A DNA stretch of 64,000 nt from Cladobotryum mycophilum (lineage: Eukaryota; Ascomycota; Sordariomycetes; Hypocreales; Hypocreaceae): the NCBI GenBank assembly GCA_036429605.1, contig JAVFKD010000013.1, positions 124,001 through 188,000 on the forward strand. The letters run 5' to 3'. The position numbers were made by a program, and so were the translations under genes. Shown in pieces: positions 47,565-58,527 of this stretch. The notes under the pieces are model-generated. The model did not search any database. It was not told the origin of the DNA and saw nothing but the letters and a program-made list of their open reading frames with translations. Each line of letters opens with the position of its first letter. The stretch's first letter is position 1.

Positions 47565-49688
47565 GGCCTGTGAAATGAGGGCGTTAGCGTTTTGCGGAGA
47601 TTATGGGGAGACGGCACGCGAAGCGGGCACAAGGAACAGTCTCACATTTGGCCGCATCATTGCAATCTCACAGCTTGTCTGAGAGGAGCAAAACTCAACC
47701 AATTGACCTCTCTGAATAAATATGCAGTAAAGTCCTCTGTTGATCTTCCTATGAAGCTTCTCCTCCCTTCATCAGTGTAGCAGCAACGGAGGAAATATAC
47801 TACAAGTTTTGGCCGTTCGAGAACATCACTCCGTATTTAAGCGAGCATTACGCTGTGGGCTATCCGAATCCAAGAACGCAACGCCGATCACTTACACGAT
47901 GAAATGAGGTCATGCAAGACCAGGGGTCGGACAGAATAATGAGTGGGAGACGACAAGATTGGTGTATTCTTTGGTTAGCCCCAGATTCTGCACCACCACC
48001 GGCTCTTATTTCACCGAAAACGGGCCATGGTAAGCCTAGTATGAATTGCTGGGGCAGCAGGATCGTTATTGGTTGTTCATGGCAGTTGAAGGAGTTAATT
48101 CATCCAACAGTCTGCAAAGTAATGGACATGCAATGGTATTGCAGACATTGTAGAGCAATCTTAATAATGGCAACTCCTAATTTACCATCAAAGTAAATGA
48201 TTGGATACATTAATAAAGTTTTATATCGCCCCCCTGTCCTTAATCCATAAAACACTCACACAAATCAGTCATATTCTATAATAGGTAATTCGGTTTCACT
48301 AGACTACCAGCCGACACTCCCCGATACTAAGCAAGTTCTATGGATACTTCGTAAGATAGACACCCTTTATAGATTAAAAAGAAGTTACATAATAAGTTTC
48401 GGCGTAGACCCTTTTTTGGCATTCGTGAAGTTTTATTAAGGCAAATATCTACAATACCCATGGCTATTCCCATCTCTTGCAGAAACGCCAGAAACGCCAC
48501 CCCCAAAGACTTGACAAGCAAGGCAAGGTTCTGTCATTCGATCAAGCCACATGCCAAGGTCAGCGCCCATTACGTATTGGGCACGCAATGCTTGGTTCTG
48601 TTCGCCCGACCAACAGGAACAGGAGCCAGAGACAATTTATCCCACAATTATCCCGAAGACCGGCATTGGCGAATGCAATGAAGCGGGCTGAAGGATGCGT
48701 CCTGCAGGAGCACGCTACCCTAAACAAGAACATTGAGATTTTCACAAGATGGAGGACCAAAACATGCATCTTCCATTGATGCCAAATGAGCCGATGTTTC
48801 ACCGGAGGGCGCCCGTTCTGATCCTCGGCTTCTTGACCAACGGTAGCTTTCACGGCAACGGTACTATCTTTATTGCAGACATCTACCCTTATTCACTTTT
48901 CACCTTGACCATTATGCTATTAGAGGATGACTTGTGCATCAAGGGAAGTAAACGGTGAGGATAAAACAGAAGAGTGCTTCAAAGTGCAAAGAACTAAGGA
49001 TTAGCCCATACATTAATGTTGCGATTTAACACAAGCTTTCTTCATCCTCGTGACACAAACTCATCTCATGCATTGAGACAATCTCCTCCATACTAAGCCG
49101 ATGTATTCCTAATCCAGAAGTGTTCCTCAACTCTTTGCCCAAGGCTTTTCTAGAATTGACACTGTGCAGAGGGGCGGGAAACGCTTTGTGCAAGCCATGT
49201 AAGACATACATGTGTTAGCTCACTCCTACACTGTGATCAACCAGCACAAGTAGTGTCGAAGGTTTTTCTTCTTATCAGTTACCGGGTCAGGAGTGTGTTC
49301 TAGTCATGTCCTGAATGGATGTAAGACAAATTATTTGCCCTATTTAAACCATCCTATCCCACTCTTCCAGCTTGAAGACAACAATTAGATGTTGTGGTGC
49401 TTGGCGATCGTCGTCATGGACTAAAGCAAGCCTTACCACGGGATTTATCCGATGATATAGCATCCCCTTTCCCCAAGATTATGCTAGGTAAGCTTAGAAC
49501 TGACTCGAAGACTACCCGTCGATAGGTTAGCGGTCTCGCTAATGGCTTGAAGCGTATGCACTAAACTGTCAGCATGGTACCAAACCATCAAGGAAACCGA
49601 GCTTCGAGAAGACATATTTAGTTCGGGGGCTAGTCTTTCCCTCATCAACTTCGACGATATCGAACCAGAGTGATCAAACTAAGCAAAA
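47565..49688. other. Long intergenic region, no gene seen
   Basis: 2.1 kb between the divergent trehalase and P450 genes. The ORFs inside are short and lack motifs or codon bias. It should contain both promoters; no transposon ends or tRNA recognised. Confidence 0.4.
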
Positions 49689-51673
49689 ATGGCACCTCAT
49701 CTATTCTACGGGATAGTAGAGAGAGCAAGTTTGGGCGAGCAATGTCTCGTTGGCGTCACGATTGGTGTTCTTGCGCATCTTCTCTACTTCATTCATGGTC
49801 ATAAAGTGATTCAAACCCCTCGGATTGTGGCGGCGCATCTTCTTTCATCATGGGCTATTCTAGCTCTGTTCATCTCCTCCCTGGGGCCGTTACGCGGTGC
49901 CCTGGCTGCTGCCAGCGTTTCGTCGTGTTATTTACTGGGACTCTTTACTAGCATGTCTATTTATCGCGTCTTTTTTCATCGATTGAGCCGCTTCCCAGGC
50001 CCATTTGCAGCAAAGGTCACAAAGCTCTACGGACCATGGATTGCTCGAAATAAGGACATGCACATTCAGCATCAGAAACTGCACGAGAAGTATGGCGATA
50101 TAGTCCGTATCGGTGAGTCGTCACTCAACCCTAATGCCATGGCTTCTAGCAGTTGCTGAATTGATGATGCCTCAAGGGCCCAATGAGCTTCTCATCCTGT
50201 CATTGGACGCACAGCAGAAAGTTCACGGAGCTCATTCGAAATGTTCCAAGCGCCGGACAATGTACGAGGTCATTCATTACAATGGCGCTTTGAACTTAGA
50301 CTCCATTATGGACAGAGATGAGCACCGATGGAGAAGACAGGTTTGGGACAAAGCAATTGGCACAAGATGTTGGTTTTGACCTTTGAATTTTGGAAAGTAT
50401 AAGCTCACTAGTTTATAGCATTGGAGACTTATGAAGTGTATGCGCGAGAGGTTATGCACGAGTGGCTGGACAAATTGCAGTCTCTCCAGGGAAAGCCCAT
50501 CAACACGTCACTCTATTCAACCTTGATCCCATTTGAGAACATGGGCCGTATGGGGTTCTCGACGAAATTCGACTCCATTGCAGCCGGCAAGGAGGATCCA
50601 ATGCTTCACCTCATCGAGGTCATGTTTGCGAGCCTTGGCCAGCTCGGCCAAATGACATGGCCCGTTGTTCTCCTCACAGCATTGGGTGCCAACGCTGATT
50701 ATGTCAGTTTTGAGCGACTTGCATGCAACTTGACAGATGAAAGAGCAAAGGTAATTGCCTCACATCTCTGTGGCGCGTTCTTGTTCGGTTGGTTGGGCTA
50801 ACTTGAGTATCTACTTCTAGAAAGGTGATGACACGCATGAAGATATCATGAAGTATTTCCTGGAAGATCTTCATTCAGAGAAGCCAAGGGCCTTCCATAC
50901 GGACGATATCCTCTACTCGGATGCTCAGGCTATCATGGTCGGCGGCACAGACACCATCGCATCGGCACTGTCTTTTATTTTCTATTATTTGGCACGAGAC
51001 TCGGAGGTCCGACAGAAGCTTCGTGAAGAGCTAACACCATTGCTGGGGAAAACTAAGCCTGGGGAATTTTCCAATATTGATCTGGGGGAGACCAGGGCTC
51101 CGTATCTAAACTCACTTATCAACGAGACGATGCGGATGCACAACCCGAGTTGCAGCAATGGCATGCGTTATACACCACCAGAGGGTATTGAAGTTGATGG
51201 CGTGCATATTCCTGGCAATGTAGCGATGGTCTTGCCGATCTACGCGATGCAAAGAAGTAAGTACCTAAAGAGAAATGGCATGAGATGGTGCTCCGAGATA
51301 GCTTCTAACATCAATTACTTTGGCAGGCGACCGATACTTTCGAGAGGCAAATGAGTTCATCCCGGAGCGCTGGACCACTCGCCCAGATTTGATCATTGAC
51401 AAGCGGGCATACCATCCTTTCCTACTAGGTACTGCGACCCCCTGATGAGTAAAGATGTAAAATGCCCTACTAATACCCTCCCCAGGACCCTTCAACTGTG
51501 TTGGAAGAAGACTTGCACTGATTGTGATGCGATTCGCCTTGGCGTACACGGTGTTGAATTACGATTTTGAGTTTGCCCCTGGCGAGGACGGAACGGCTCT
51601 TCATCTACAGGCGGCCAACCAGCTTATTCTAAAGGCGGGACCGCTGAAGTGCGTCTTCCACAAGAGAGAATAG
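49689..51673 (+). CDS. Cytochrome P450 with extended N-terminal membrane region
   Basis: Six exons (49689-50112, 50177-50368, 50419-50750, 50821-51256, 51327-51428, 51486-51673) give an intact 557-residue protein. The N-terminus has three hydrophobic segments before the hinge HRLSRFPGPFAAK, as in tryprostatin-hydroxylase-like fungal P450s. Catalytic motifs: I-helix MVGGTDTIAS, ExxR as ETMR, ERW segment IPERWTTRP, and heme loop FLLGPFNCVGRR. The second intron has a weak donor (GTTGGT); it was chosen because it alone joins WDKAIGTR to LETYEVYAREV in frame. The other introns are ordinary. Convergent with the methyltransferase gene, 184 bp away. Substrate unknown. Confidence 0.88.
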
Positions 51674-51857
51674 AATCGCATACAAGGTATAACCATTGCT
51701 AATATTATTATTCTTACACTTATTCAAGCGATTCTTGCTATTAATTGCATCCTTATGCAAATCTCTTCACTACCAGAAATGCATATGCAGAGTCTATTCT
51801 ATATTGTCTATCTATCTATGCGCTCTAAATGCAGCTCTGTATCCCAAGTCTAAAGTT

Positions 51858-53018
51858 CTATGCCCACATGATCCTGTACAGATTATATCCAACCTCATCA
51901 GCTCGTCCAACCCCGCTTTGTTTAGGTATGAACTCAGCGCTCTGAATCTTCAACAAGCGACCGTCCTGCAGCCCAGATACCTCCGCAAAGGTAGCTTCAA
52001 CGAGATCGCTTATGCCCACGAATTTACCATTGGGCCTGATGGATACCATGAGCCAGAATGTGCCGTTCGGCGCAAGCAGGTGGGCGGCACAATCGCGCAG
52101 CCAGGTTGCATGCTCGGGGACATATGCGACATCTGCTGCTATGATGATATCCGCGGGGACGTCTAGGGGTGCATCTCGAGAGGGTGTAGACCAATCGAGG
52201 TGGCAAACTTCGATTGGTGCTGCGCCCTTTTGTTTGTCCGCATGAGAAGCGGCATTCAACTCCAGATTCTTGAGAACCGTGGGGTGGTAGTCTGTGGCTA
52301 TCACTGAAGGCAGTAACTCGGTAACATGTGGTAGGAGACTGGAGAGAGCGAGGCTCAACAGGCCAGTTCCGGCGCCAAACTCCATAATACGCGTAGCGGA
52401 ATTGACAGAACCTTCTTGAATGCCAAAATCTTCAGGAGCCTTGCATATTCTTCGCGAGAGGACAATGGAGGCCCCCCAGGTTTGCAAACCAACATCGGTA
52501 TGGTCTTGGCCTGTTTGCATTGGCGTGTCATGAAGCTCGACCTTGACTTTTCTACTTTCATCATCATTGAGAAGAAACTCAAACTGCCGTGTTATGCCCG
52601 GATCTTCATCCCCATCGTCCTCTTCCTCCTCGCCAGCCGTCAAGTGCGACAAGATCGAGCAAGCGACATTGACAAAGCGCTCACAGGTGTCATCATCCAG
52701 GGAAAGCTCATGGGCGTGGCCAACAAACCCCGTGAGCCATCGTAAAGCGAAATCACGCTCTAGGGAATCCAAACATGCAGTTTCTACGTCGTCGGTCTCG
52801 TCGTCATCATCCGCCGAAACGTAACCGGAATCAAGCACAGCTGCATCCTGAGGGGCGTTTGTCTTGAAATCCAAGTCGAGATCCGCCTGAAGGGGACAGA
52901 AGAGATCACGAAGCAGACGCAGCGCGGTGGATATCTTGGTCGCCGTCAATGCGCTGGTGTTGCGTAGAGGCGGCAGACTGATCGATAGGGGCACAGCGTG
53001 CCGCGCTCTTAGACCCAT
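51858..53018 (-). CDS. Seven-beta-strand protein methyltransferase (FAM86/EFM2-like)
   Basis: Single exon, 386 residues, intact. Features of methyltransferase family 16: VGLQTWGASIVLSRRIC near residue 175, the SAM-binding EFGAGTGLLSLAL near 213, the acidic loop VIATDYHPTVLKNLE, and post-motif II DIIIAADVAYVPEHATW near 290. The N-terminal half contains acidic runs (SADDDDETDD, GEEEEDDGDED) and a helical region like that of eEF2/EF3 lysine methyltransferases. Assignment to the EFM2 group rests on domain layout and is tentative. No link to neighbouring P450s is suggested; it looks like a housekeeping gene. Confidence 0.85.
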   Translation of the reverse strand: MGLRARHAVPLSISLPPLRNTSALTATKISTALRLLRDLFCPLQADLDLDFKTNAPQDAAVLDSGYVSADDDDETDDVETACLDSLERDFALRWLTGFVGHAHELSLDDDTCERFVNVACSILSHLTAGEEEEDDGDEDPGITRQFEFLLNDDESRKVKVELHDTPMQTGQDHTDVGLQTWGASIVLSRRICKAPEDFGIQEGSVNSATRIMEFGAGTGLLSLALSSLLPHVTELLPSVIATDYHPTVLKNLELNAASHADKQKGAAPIEVCHLDWSTPSRDAPLDVPADIIIAADVAYVPEHATWLRDCAAHLLAPNGTFWLMVSIRPNGKFVGISDLVEATFAEVSGLQDGRLLKIQSAEFIPKQSGVGRADEVGYNLYRIMWA

Positions 53019-54118
53019 TTTGAGTTGAAGATCTGGGGAAAGATTGTGGGAAAACCGGGGGAACTTGACTTTTGCTTTGGATGGGTTTGGTTATCGGATT
53101 AGAGGAGATCGAGGCAATTTCTAGAGATAAAGAGCACACCATCATCACACACCGAAAAAAATCTCTTATCGGTCAGGCCCACGTGGGTCTATAAATGGAC
53201 AGGAGAAATTTTTTGACGCTATCGTGGGCCAGAGCGGTCTGTTCACCATCCTGTCGGTCAGATGGAGTCAGCCTGTCTTGATAAGATCCATGGATGGATC
53301 CGTTTGTGGGGGCACACAATTATGGATGGATCTCTTGAAACCGTTTTGCACGCTATTTTTACCTTCGTACACCATGATGAAGGAGAACTCTGAGCCTAGA
53401 GATCTTGTTCTGGAATTTTTTAGGGCTCGCATGAAGTTGTGGGAGTAGATCGCGGAGATCAATCAGGGTCTTTTGGCACCCCTGCTAATGCAACGCCAAG
53501 GGTCCCCTCTCAACTCCATGCACGCCGTGTCTTACCTGGTATTTGCATTTCGTTACGTCGAGGCGTGAAAAAAATGTTCTATGGGTGATGCAAAATCACA
53601 GACACTGGGACCCTTGGTAATCAGTGAATCACATCTTCCTTATTGAGGACCAAGGCGGACTTGGCGCTTACCTTGACGCTGCAAATCCTGCAATGACTGC
53701 CTGAGGATAAATCATGATTGATGACGCTTCACTAGACTTAACTGTAATGTCCCCGAAGAGATAAAATAGTTGCAGGACGATTGATGTGAGCGCACTGCCG
53801 CATTGAACGCCGTAGTATAACTTGAGGAGCGATATCATGTCCACAACCATTGTCCATTTACGGTCATGTCAATGAAAAGGCCTTTTTAAGGGCAACATCA
53901 ATACACCGTTGTCACTAGAATGTTCATACGTTGGTATCCGAATTCTCCGGATTCACCGAGACGCCACTTACACCACAGCCCGGTCAATTGAACTCGGTAT
54001 ATGTCGTTGAGAAACTATATAAACTCTGTCCCAAGACGATAAATATCCATAGCTAAACAATTTATTACTCAAGTATATCACCAAGCAGACCATCTTCTTC
54101 CAAATCCAGCACTGCATC
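53019..54118. other. Divergent intergenic region
   Basis: 1.1 kb between the methyltransferase and the isochorismatase-fold gene. A TATATAAA element at 54016-54023 serves the latter. No gene seen. Confidence 0.4.
54016..54023 (+). promoter_or_regulatory. TATA-box-like element of the isochorismatase-fold gene
   Basis: CTATATAAAC about 100 bp upstream of ATG 54119, followed by a CA-rich leader. Position and sequence fit a fungal TATA box; transcription start not known. Confidence 0.5.
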
Positions 54119-54814
54119 ATGTCATCGCCATTCTTTATCCCTGTCAATTTGGGCCAGACGGCTCTTCTCTTATCAGATGTCCAAACACAAATTTTGGGCC
54201 GATTCCCAGCCGAAACGCAAAGAAACTATCTGGGCAATATCCAAAAGTTACTCGATTTCTTCCGAGGCGAAATTGCCGAGCGTCGAGTTACCGACAAGCC
54301 ATCGGATTCTACCAGTGCATACGACGATGTACCGATGATCATTCACCACTCTTTTCCATTCAATATCAATTCAAATGCCTTCATCTCTCCTTACAACAAA
54401 CTTGCCAAGTGGGTGGCGATGCTTGAGGCCGCGGGCCATTTTGGTAATGTCCCCTCGGATCCCCACTACCCCAACTTTGGCCTTCCAGAGTCCATAGCAC
54501 CACCTTCAGGATGGGGAAGTAAGGACGAAATTGTTTTGGGCAAGATACAACCCAATTGTTTCAGGTCTTCAGATCTCTTGGCGTATCTTCGCGCAAGGGG
54601 AACTCGTCACATCATTCTCGTGGGACTGACCACAATTGGCAGCATATTGGGATCGGCCAGGGGCGGTGCCGATTTGGACTTTCACATTAGTCTTGTTGAG
54701 GAGGGCATCATTGATGATGAACCTGAGGTCCATGAGTTCCTCATGACGAGAGTTTTGCCCAAGTTTGTTGATGTTGTGAAGATGGACGATGTTCTCAAAC
54801 TTGGCGATAAATAG
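54119..54814 (+). CDS. Isochorismatase-fold protein lacking the catalytic cysteine
   Basis: Single exon, 231 residues, intact. It has the cysteine-hydrolase fold with the first catalytic Asp (LLLSDVQTQIL, residue about 20) and the Lys (EIVLGKIQPNCF, about 142). The strand that normally reads like TSGCVLSTAR reads TTIGSILGSARGG near residue 175, so the nucleophile Cys aligns with Ser. That suggests an isochorismatase-type hydrolase, which does not use the Cys, or a non-catalytic member, rather than a nicotinamidase-type amidase. A TATA-like element lies upstream. Both flanks are over 1 kb of spacer, so context says little. Confidence 0.8.
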   Translation: MSSPFFIPVNLGQTALLLSDVQTQILGRFPAETQRNYLGNIQKLLDFFRGEIAERRVTDKPSDSTSAYDDVPMIIHHSFPFNINSNAFISPYNKLAKWVAMLEAAGHFGNVPSDPHYPNFGLPESIAPPSGWGSKDEIVLGKIQPNCFRSSDLLAYLRARGTRHIILVGLTTIGSILGSARGGADLDFHISLVEEGIIDDEPEVHEFLMTRVLPKFVDVVKMDDVLKLGDK

Positions 54815-56475
54815 AGTTGGGGAAAAGGCTGCTGCGGGTAGTTCCATGACAAAACTAGGTGGATTAAGGGGGCTATATGGATTGTGTCTCAAATAAGAGA
54901 TCGAAGAGATATTCATTTAATGCACTGTAGTATAGTGAAATCTCTCATGTGTGTCAATGCTGAAGGCGACAGGTCAATGGTTTTGTGCCGTCATATATGT
55001 ACTTGTCTAATAGAACTGATACTATTTTCCGCGCATTCTTCTAAATGTTAAGAGCAAGACGCTTATAAGTTTATTAAGCGAAGACTCAAGCTTGAATTCG
55101 TACCACCATCAATCTTGGGCACTTTGGAGATAGGATAGTGGTCGTGTGATGGCCCTCGTTTCATTTATACGCAGAGTGACCAGCGCGATTAGAACATGAT
55201 CCTGTAGGGGACTACACACCGTTTGTGAGCTTTGATTGAATGGAAAGAATTAGTTGAGGAGGATGTAGTGGTGCTGTACCTCTTTTTATGCTGCAGATCC
55301 GGTCGAGAAGACAGTCTCTCCATGGGTTTCCTTGTAGGGAGAATTAACTCTATGAATGCCTTTAGCACACACGCAGACCGCTATCTCCTAATCATGCACG
55401 TAAGCAGATGCCATTCTGTCCATGTACTCCGAACCATTTGGGCATTCAGCGAAATGATATCCTTTCTCGTGTGATCTAGATTCCTCATTTCTCACGGTCC
55501 GCACTCACTGAGTGCGCTTTTACTTTCTTCCGCAGTATATTAGTCAAAATTTTTCATTAATCTGATCCCTGTGGGAACTTCTGTCTGGTAAGCTAGGTCC
55601 CTGTGATCGTGCCGTGGACGCCGATTCCGCTTGCGGCTTCTCGGTCGTCATGGCGCAACCGGTGTTGATTGTCGCTACTCGTGACGCTCAGACGGCGTCC
55701 CGCGACATTCCATAGCTACCTGAGGACACGAAGCGGGCCTGGTAATGCATTATTAGTTGATTCTCTGTCATCAACGCGCCTTTTGTATTGTACTTTGTAG
55801 AGATCATGTATCTGCTGCTGATATGGTAACCTTCACAGCAAACTCCCTTGCGCAGGGCTTTTAAGCCTCGGTACATCATATGCCCTCAAGATTACTGTTT
55901 GCTACGGAGACCGACAGTCATTTATAAAATTCCTTCCGATTCACAATGTCGCCAGCTGATGGAGCAAGAATAGCGTGGGTCACTTCAGATGCTGACCTAT
56001 TTATGATGACAGAATAAATCGTGTGTTTATTGGCTCGGCTTGATCCGGTGGTGTTGTGAGATCTTGGAATCGTATGGGCAAACGGCTAGATCTGAGCGCA
56101 AGTTGACCTGAAAGAAGAAATTGCTGACAGCGCTAACAGATTACTGCTGTTTTGGGTAATGTGAGTCCCCGTGTGTGTGTACCAAGTCGCATAGTTAGTA
56201 GACCTGGCGGAGTTCAGGGATAGCTTCGTGCGGAGACCTGGATCGTGTCTGTGCAAATTGTCACATCAACTACCTAATAATATACAAATCTATTCTGAAA
56301 TGATCCACAAAGAGCCATTAGAGGGTTTGGTTTGCATCTTATACTGCTCTAATCAACCAAACCCCGCCGTATCAGCTTCTACTTAAGAAAACATCCCGTT
56401 CCACGACTGATCCCAAGAGTCTCTCAAATCACCTCAACCAAATCGTCCATCTTTATCACTACAAATCCCAACGAA
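54815..56475. other. Intergenic, no gene seen
   Basis: 1.66 kb between two plus-strand genes. No supported frame; a short GTGTGTGTGT run near 56172. Promoter of the reductase expected at the right end, where a CA-rich leader precedes ATG 56476. Confidence 0.4.
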
Positions 56476-57501
56476 ATGACAGAAACTGTTCTTGTCACTG
56501 GTGGTTCAGGCTTCGTGGCTTCACACCTGATCTTGAAACTCCTTAGCGCTGGCTATACAGTCCGAGCTACAATCCGCAGTCTGTCCAAGGAAAAACAAGT
56601 TCGAAATACACTGCAAAATGCTGGAGCTGAAGGCTTATATCGTCTATCATTTTACACCGCCGATTTGACCAAGGATGCTGGATGGGAAGAAGCCATCAGA
56701 GGCTGCGCCTACGTCCACCACGTTGCTTCACCCTTTCCCGGACAGGCTCCCAAGTCGGAAGATGAGTTGATCATCCCCGCTCAAGAGGGTACGCTCCGAG
56801 TTTTAAGAGCAGCACGAGATGCTAGTGTCAAGAGGGTTGTATTTACCTCGTCTTTTGCTGCAATCGGTTATGGAGATCCAAGCAAGCAGACTCCATACAC
56901 TGAAGAAAATTGGTCCATTGTGGAGGGACTACCGGCATATCAGAAGAGCAAAACGCTAGCTGAGCGAGCCGCTTGCGACTTTATTGAGAAGGAGGGCGGT
57001 CATCTCGAGCTTACTGTGCTGAATCCAGTTGGCATCTTTGGGCCAGTTCTCAGCGACGATATCTCATCTTCGATAGACCTGGTGAAGAAGCTGGTAGATG
57101 GAAGTGTCGCAAAATGCCCCCGCATATACTTCAATGCCGTCGACGTTCGTGATCTAGCAGACTTGCACATTTGCGCCATGCTGGATCCCGCTGCTAATGG
57201 TCAACGCTTCATTGCTAGCAGTGACGGCCAAGCCCTGACCTTTTTGACTCTCGCGCAATTCATCTCAGAGGGTAGACCAGACAAGGCAAAGAAGGTTCCA
57301 AAAGGCGAACTGTCTAATTGGCTTGTTCGACTCGCTGCCGTTTTTAGCCCAGCAGCGAGGCAGATGGTACCTGTTCTCGGTGTCATGAGGCAGGTTGATA
57401 ACAGCAAAGCGAAGACGACGCTTGGTTGGAAACCGAGGTCTCCACGGGACACGATTCTTGACACTATGGATAGTTTGTTTCAATATGGAATTCTTTCGTA
57501 A
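56476..57501 (+). CDS. NAD(P)-dependent reductase of the dihydroflavonol-4-reductase/aldehyde reductase type (extended SDR)
   Basis: Single exon, 341 residues, intact. N-terminal cofactor motif VLVTGGSGFVASHLI (residues 5-19), Arg of RATIRS typical for NADP preference, VHHVASPFPG near 77, the VFTSSFAAIGYG strand near 120, and the catalytic YQKSK near 155, followed by VLNPVGIFGP. This is the fungal group related to yeast Gre2 and plant DFR that reduces aldehydes or ketones. The C-terminus TLGWKPRSPRDTILDTMDS is family-typical. It is convergent with the minus-strand hypothetical gene 136 bp away. Physiological substrate unknown. Confidence 0.93.
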   Translation: MTETVLVTGGSGFVASHLILKLLSAGYTVRATIRSLSKEKQVRNTLQNAGAEGLYRLSFYTADLTKDAGWEEAIRGCAYVHHVASPFPGQAPKSEDELIIPAQEGTLRVLRAARDASVKRVVFTSSFAAIGYGDPSKQTPYTEENWSIVEGLPAYQKSKTLAERAACDFIEKEGGHLELTVLNPVGIFGPVLSDDISSSIDLVKKLVDGSVAKCPRIYFNAVDVRDLADLHICAMLDPAANGQRFIASSDGQALTFLTLAQFISEGRPDKAKKVPKGELSNWLVRLAAVFSPAARQMVPVLGVMRQVDNSKAKTTLGWKPRSPRDTILDTMDSLFQYGILS

Positions 57502-57637
57502 TTTAGGAAGCATTGCCTAGCCTATTTATTTTCACAATATTAAACATTCTTTTGATGACGAGAATAAAGTTGGTGGCATTCGGAATGAGAGAACACAACT
57601 GCCCAACGAGTCGCTTCCACACTTTAACCAGAGCACC

Positions 57638-58527
57638 TCATTTCTCGGTCTTCGTGAAAGGTGGCCTACTTGCAAACTCTTTGGCATCGTCCCAAGTCAT
57701 GAAACTAATGGAAATCCACCACAGAAGCTCCCCGTCTGATGGACCTTTGCAACGGAACTGGTCCTTCGGTTCGACCTGAACGAGCAACGTACCCTCATTT
57801 TCACGCTGTTGGTCAACTACTGCGAAGCGATTCGCGTCTAGCCCCAGATCTGCCGCCAATTGCCCGTGTCGAGTAGAGATTTCATCGAGATCTTTATTTT
57901 CTGGGGTGACGGGATGATATCGCTCAAGCACCTTTTCTGGATCATATTGCGCAGAAGCATCGGCATCTCCGCTGAATGTGTTACCGTCTATCTCATGAAT
58001 ACCCTCGTCAATTGCCTGTGCCACCTTGTTGAAAGCATCTCGATCATTTTCTGGAAGGAGATTATATAATATGAAGTGTGGTATTGGCTCTTGGCCTTCT
58101 TGACTGTTGGAAAAGGCCACCGTTCGCTGTGGCTGCCAGTCCGAGTTTCCAATGCTGAGAGAGCCTGCGCACATGGCAGCGTATGAAGGCAACTGCCTGA
58201 CAGCATCTGGGAGCCCGTGGTAGTCTGCGCGGAGGGTAACCACCAACACACCACGCGTCTCAGGTTGGTCTGAGTCGAATATTATGAAAACTTCACTATT
58301 CGCCTCACCCCCAGAGGGTGGTGATCGCAATGATGCTTGCATAGCTGTTGGGTAGTATATCCGTTGAGGTATTCAATGTCAAAGAGCTCCGTGTCTGGCA
58401 TCGAGTCATTCTCAAGTAGTCGGTTCACTTGCTCGGTGGTAAGACCGGATGTTGTCACATAGACTTTTACGTCGCAGCCTTCGGCGATGTCGCCCGGGTT
58501 TGTCTCAAGCTCAGGTCGGGGCTCCAT
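57638..58527 (-). CDS. Hypothetical protein, one frameshift
   Basis: Two overlapping frames form one single-exon gene. The first runs MEPRPELETNPG to CKHHCDHHPLG, the second GGEANSEVFIIFDSDQPE to the end. They join at the plus-strand C run 58308-58312; a sixth base on that run gives about 296 residues. No catalytic family is recognised. A late block RFAVVDQQRENEGTLLVQVEP followed by LLWWISISFMTWDDAKEFA resembles the block in the 14 kb gene and, loosely, DUF6924-like proteins. The ATG at 58527 is the first in frame and precedes an acidic N-terminus. Confidence 0.65.

Noticed and set aside
48327..48958. Cluster of short ORFs on both strands
   Set aside because: No motif, no compatible exon joins, overlapping each other; spacer sequence.
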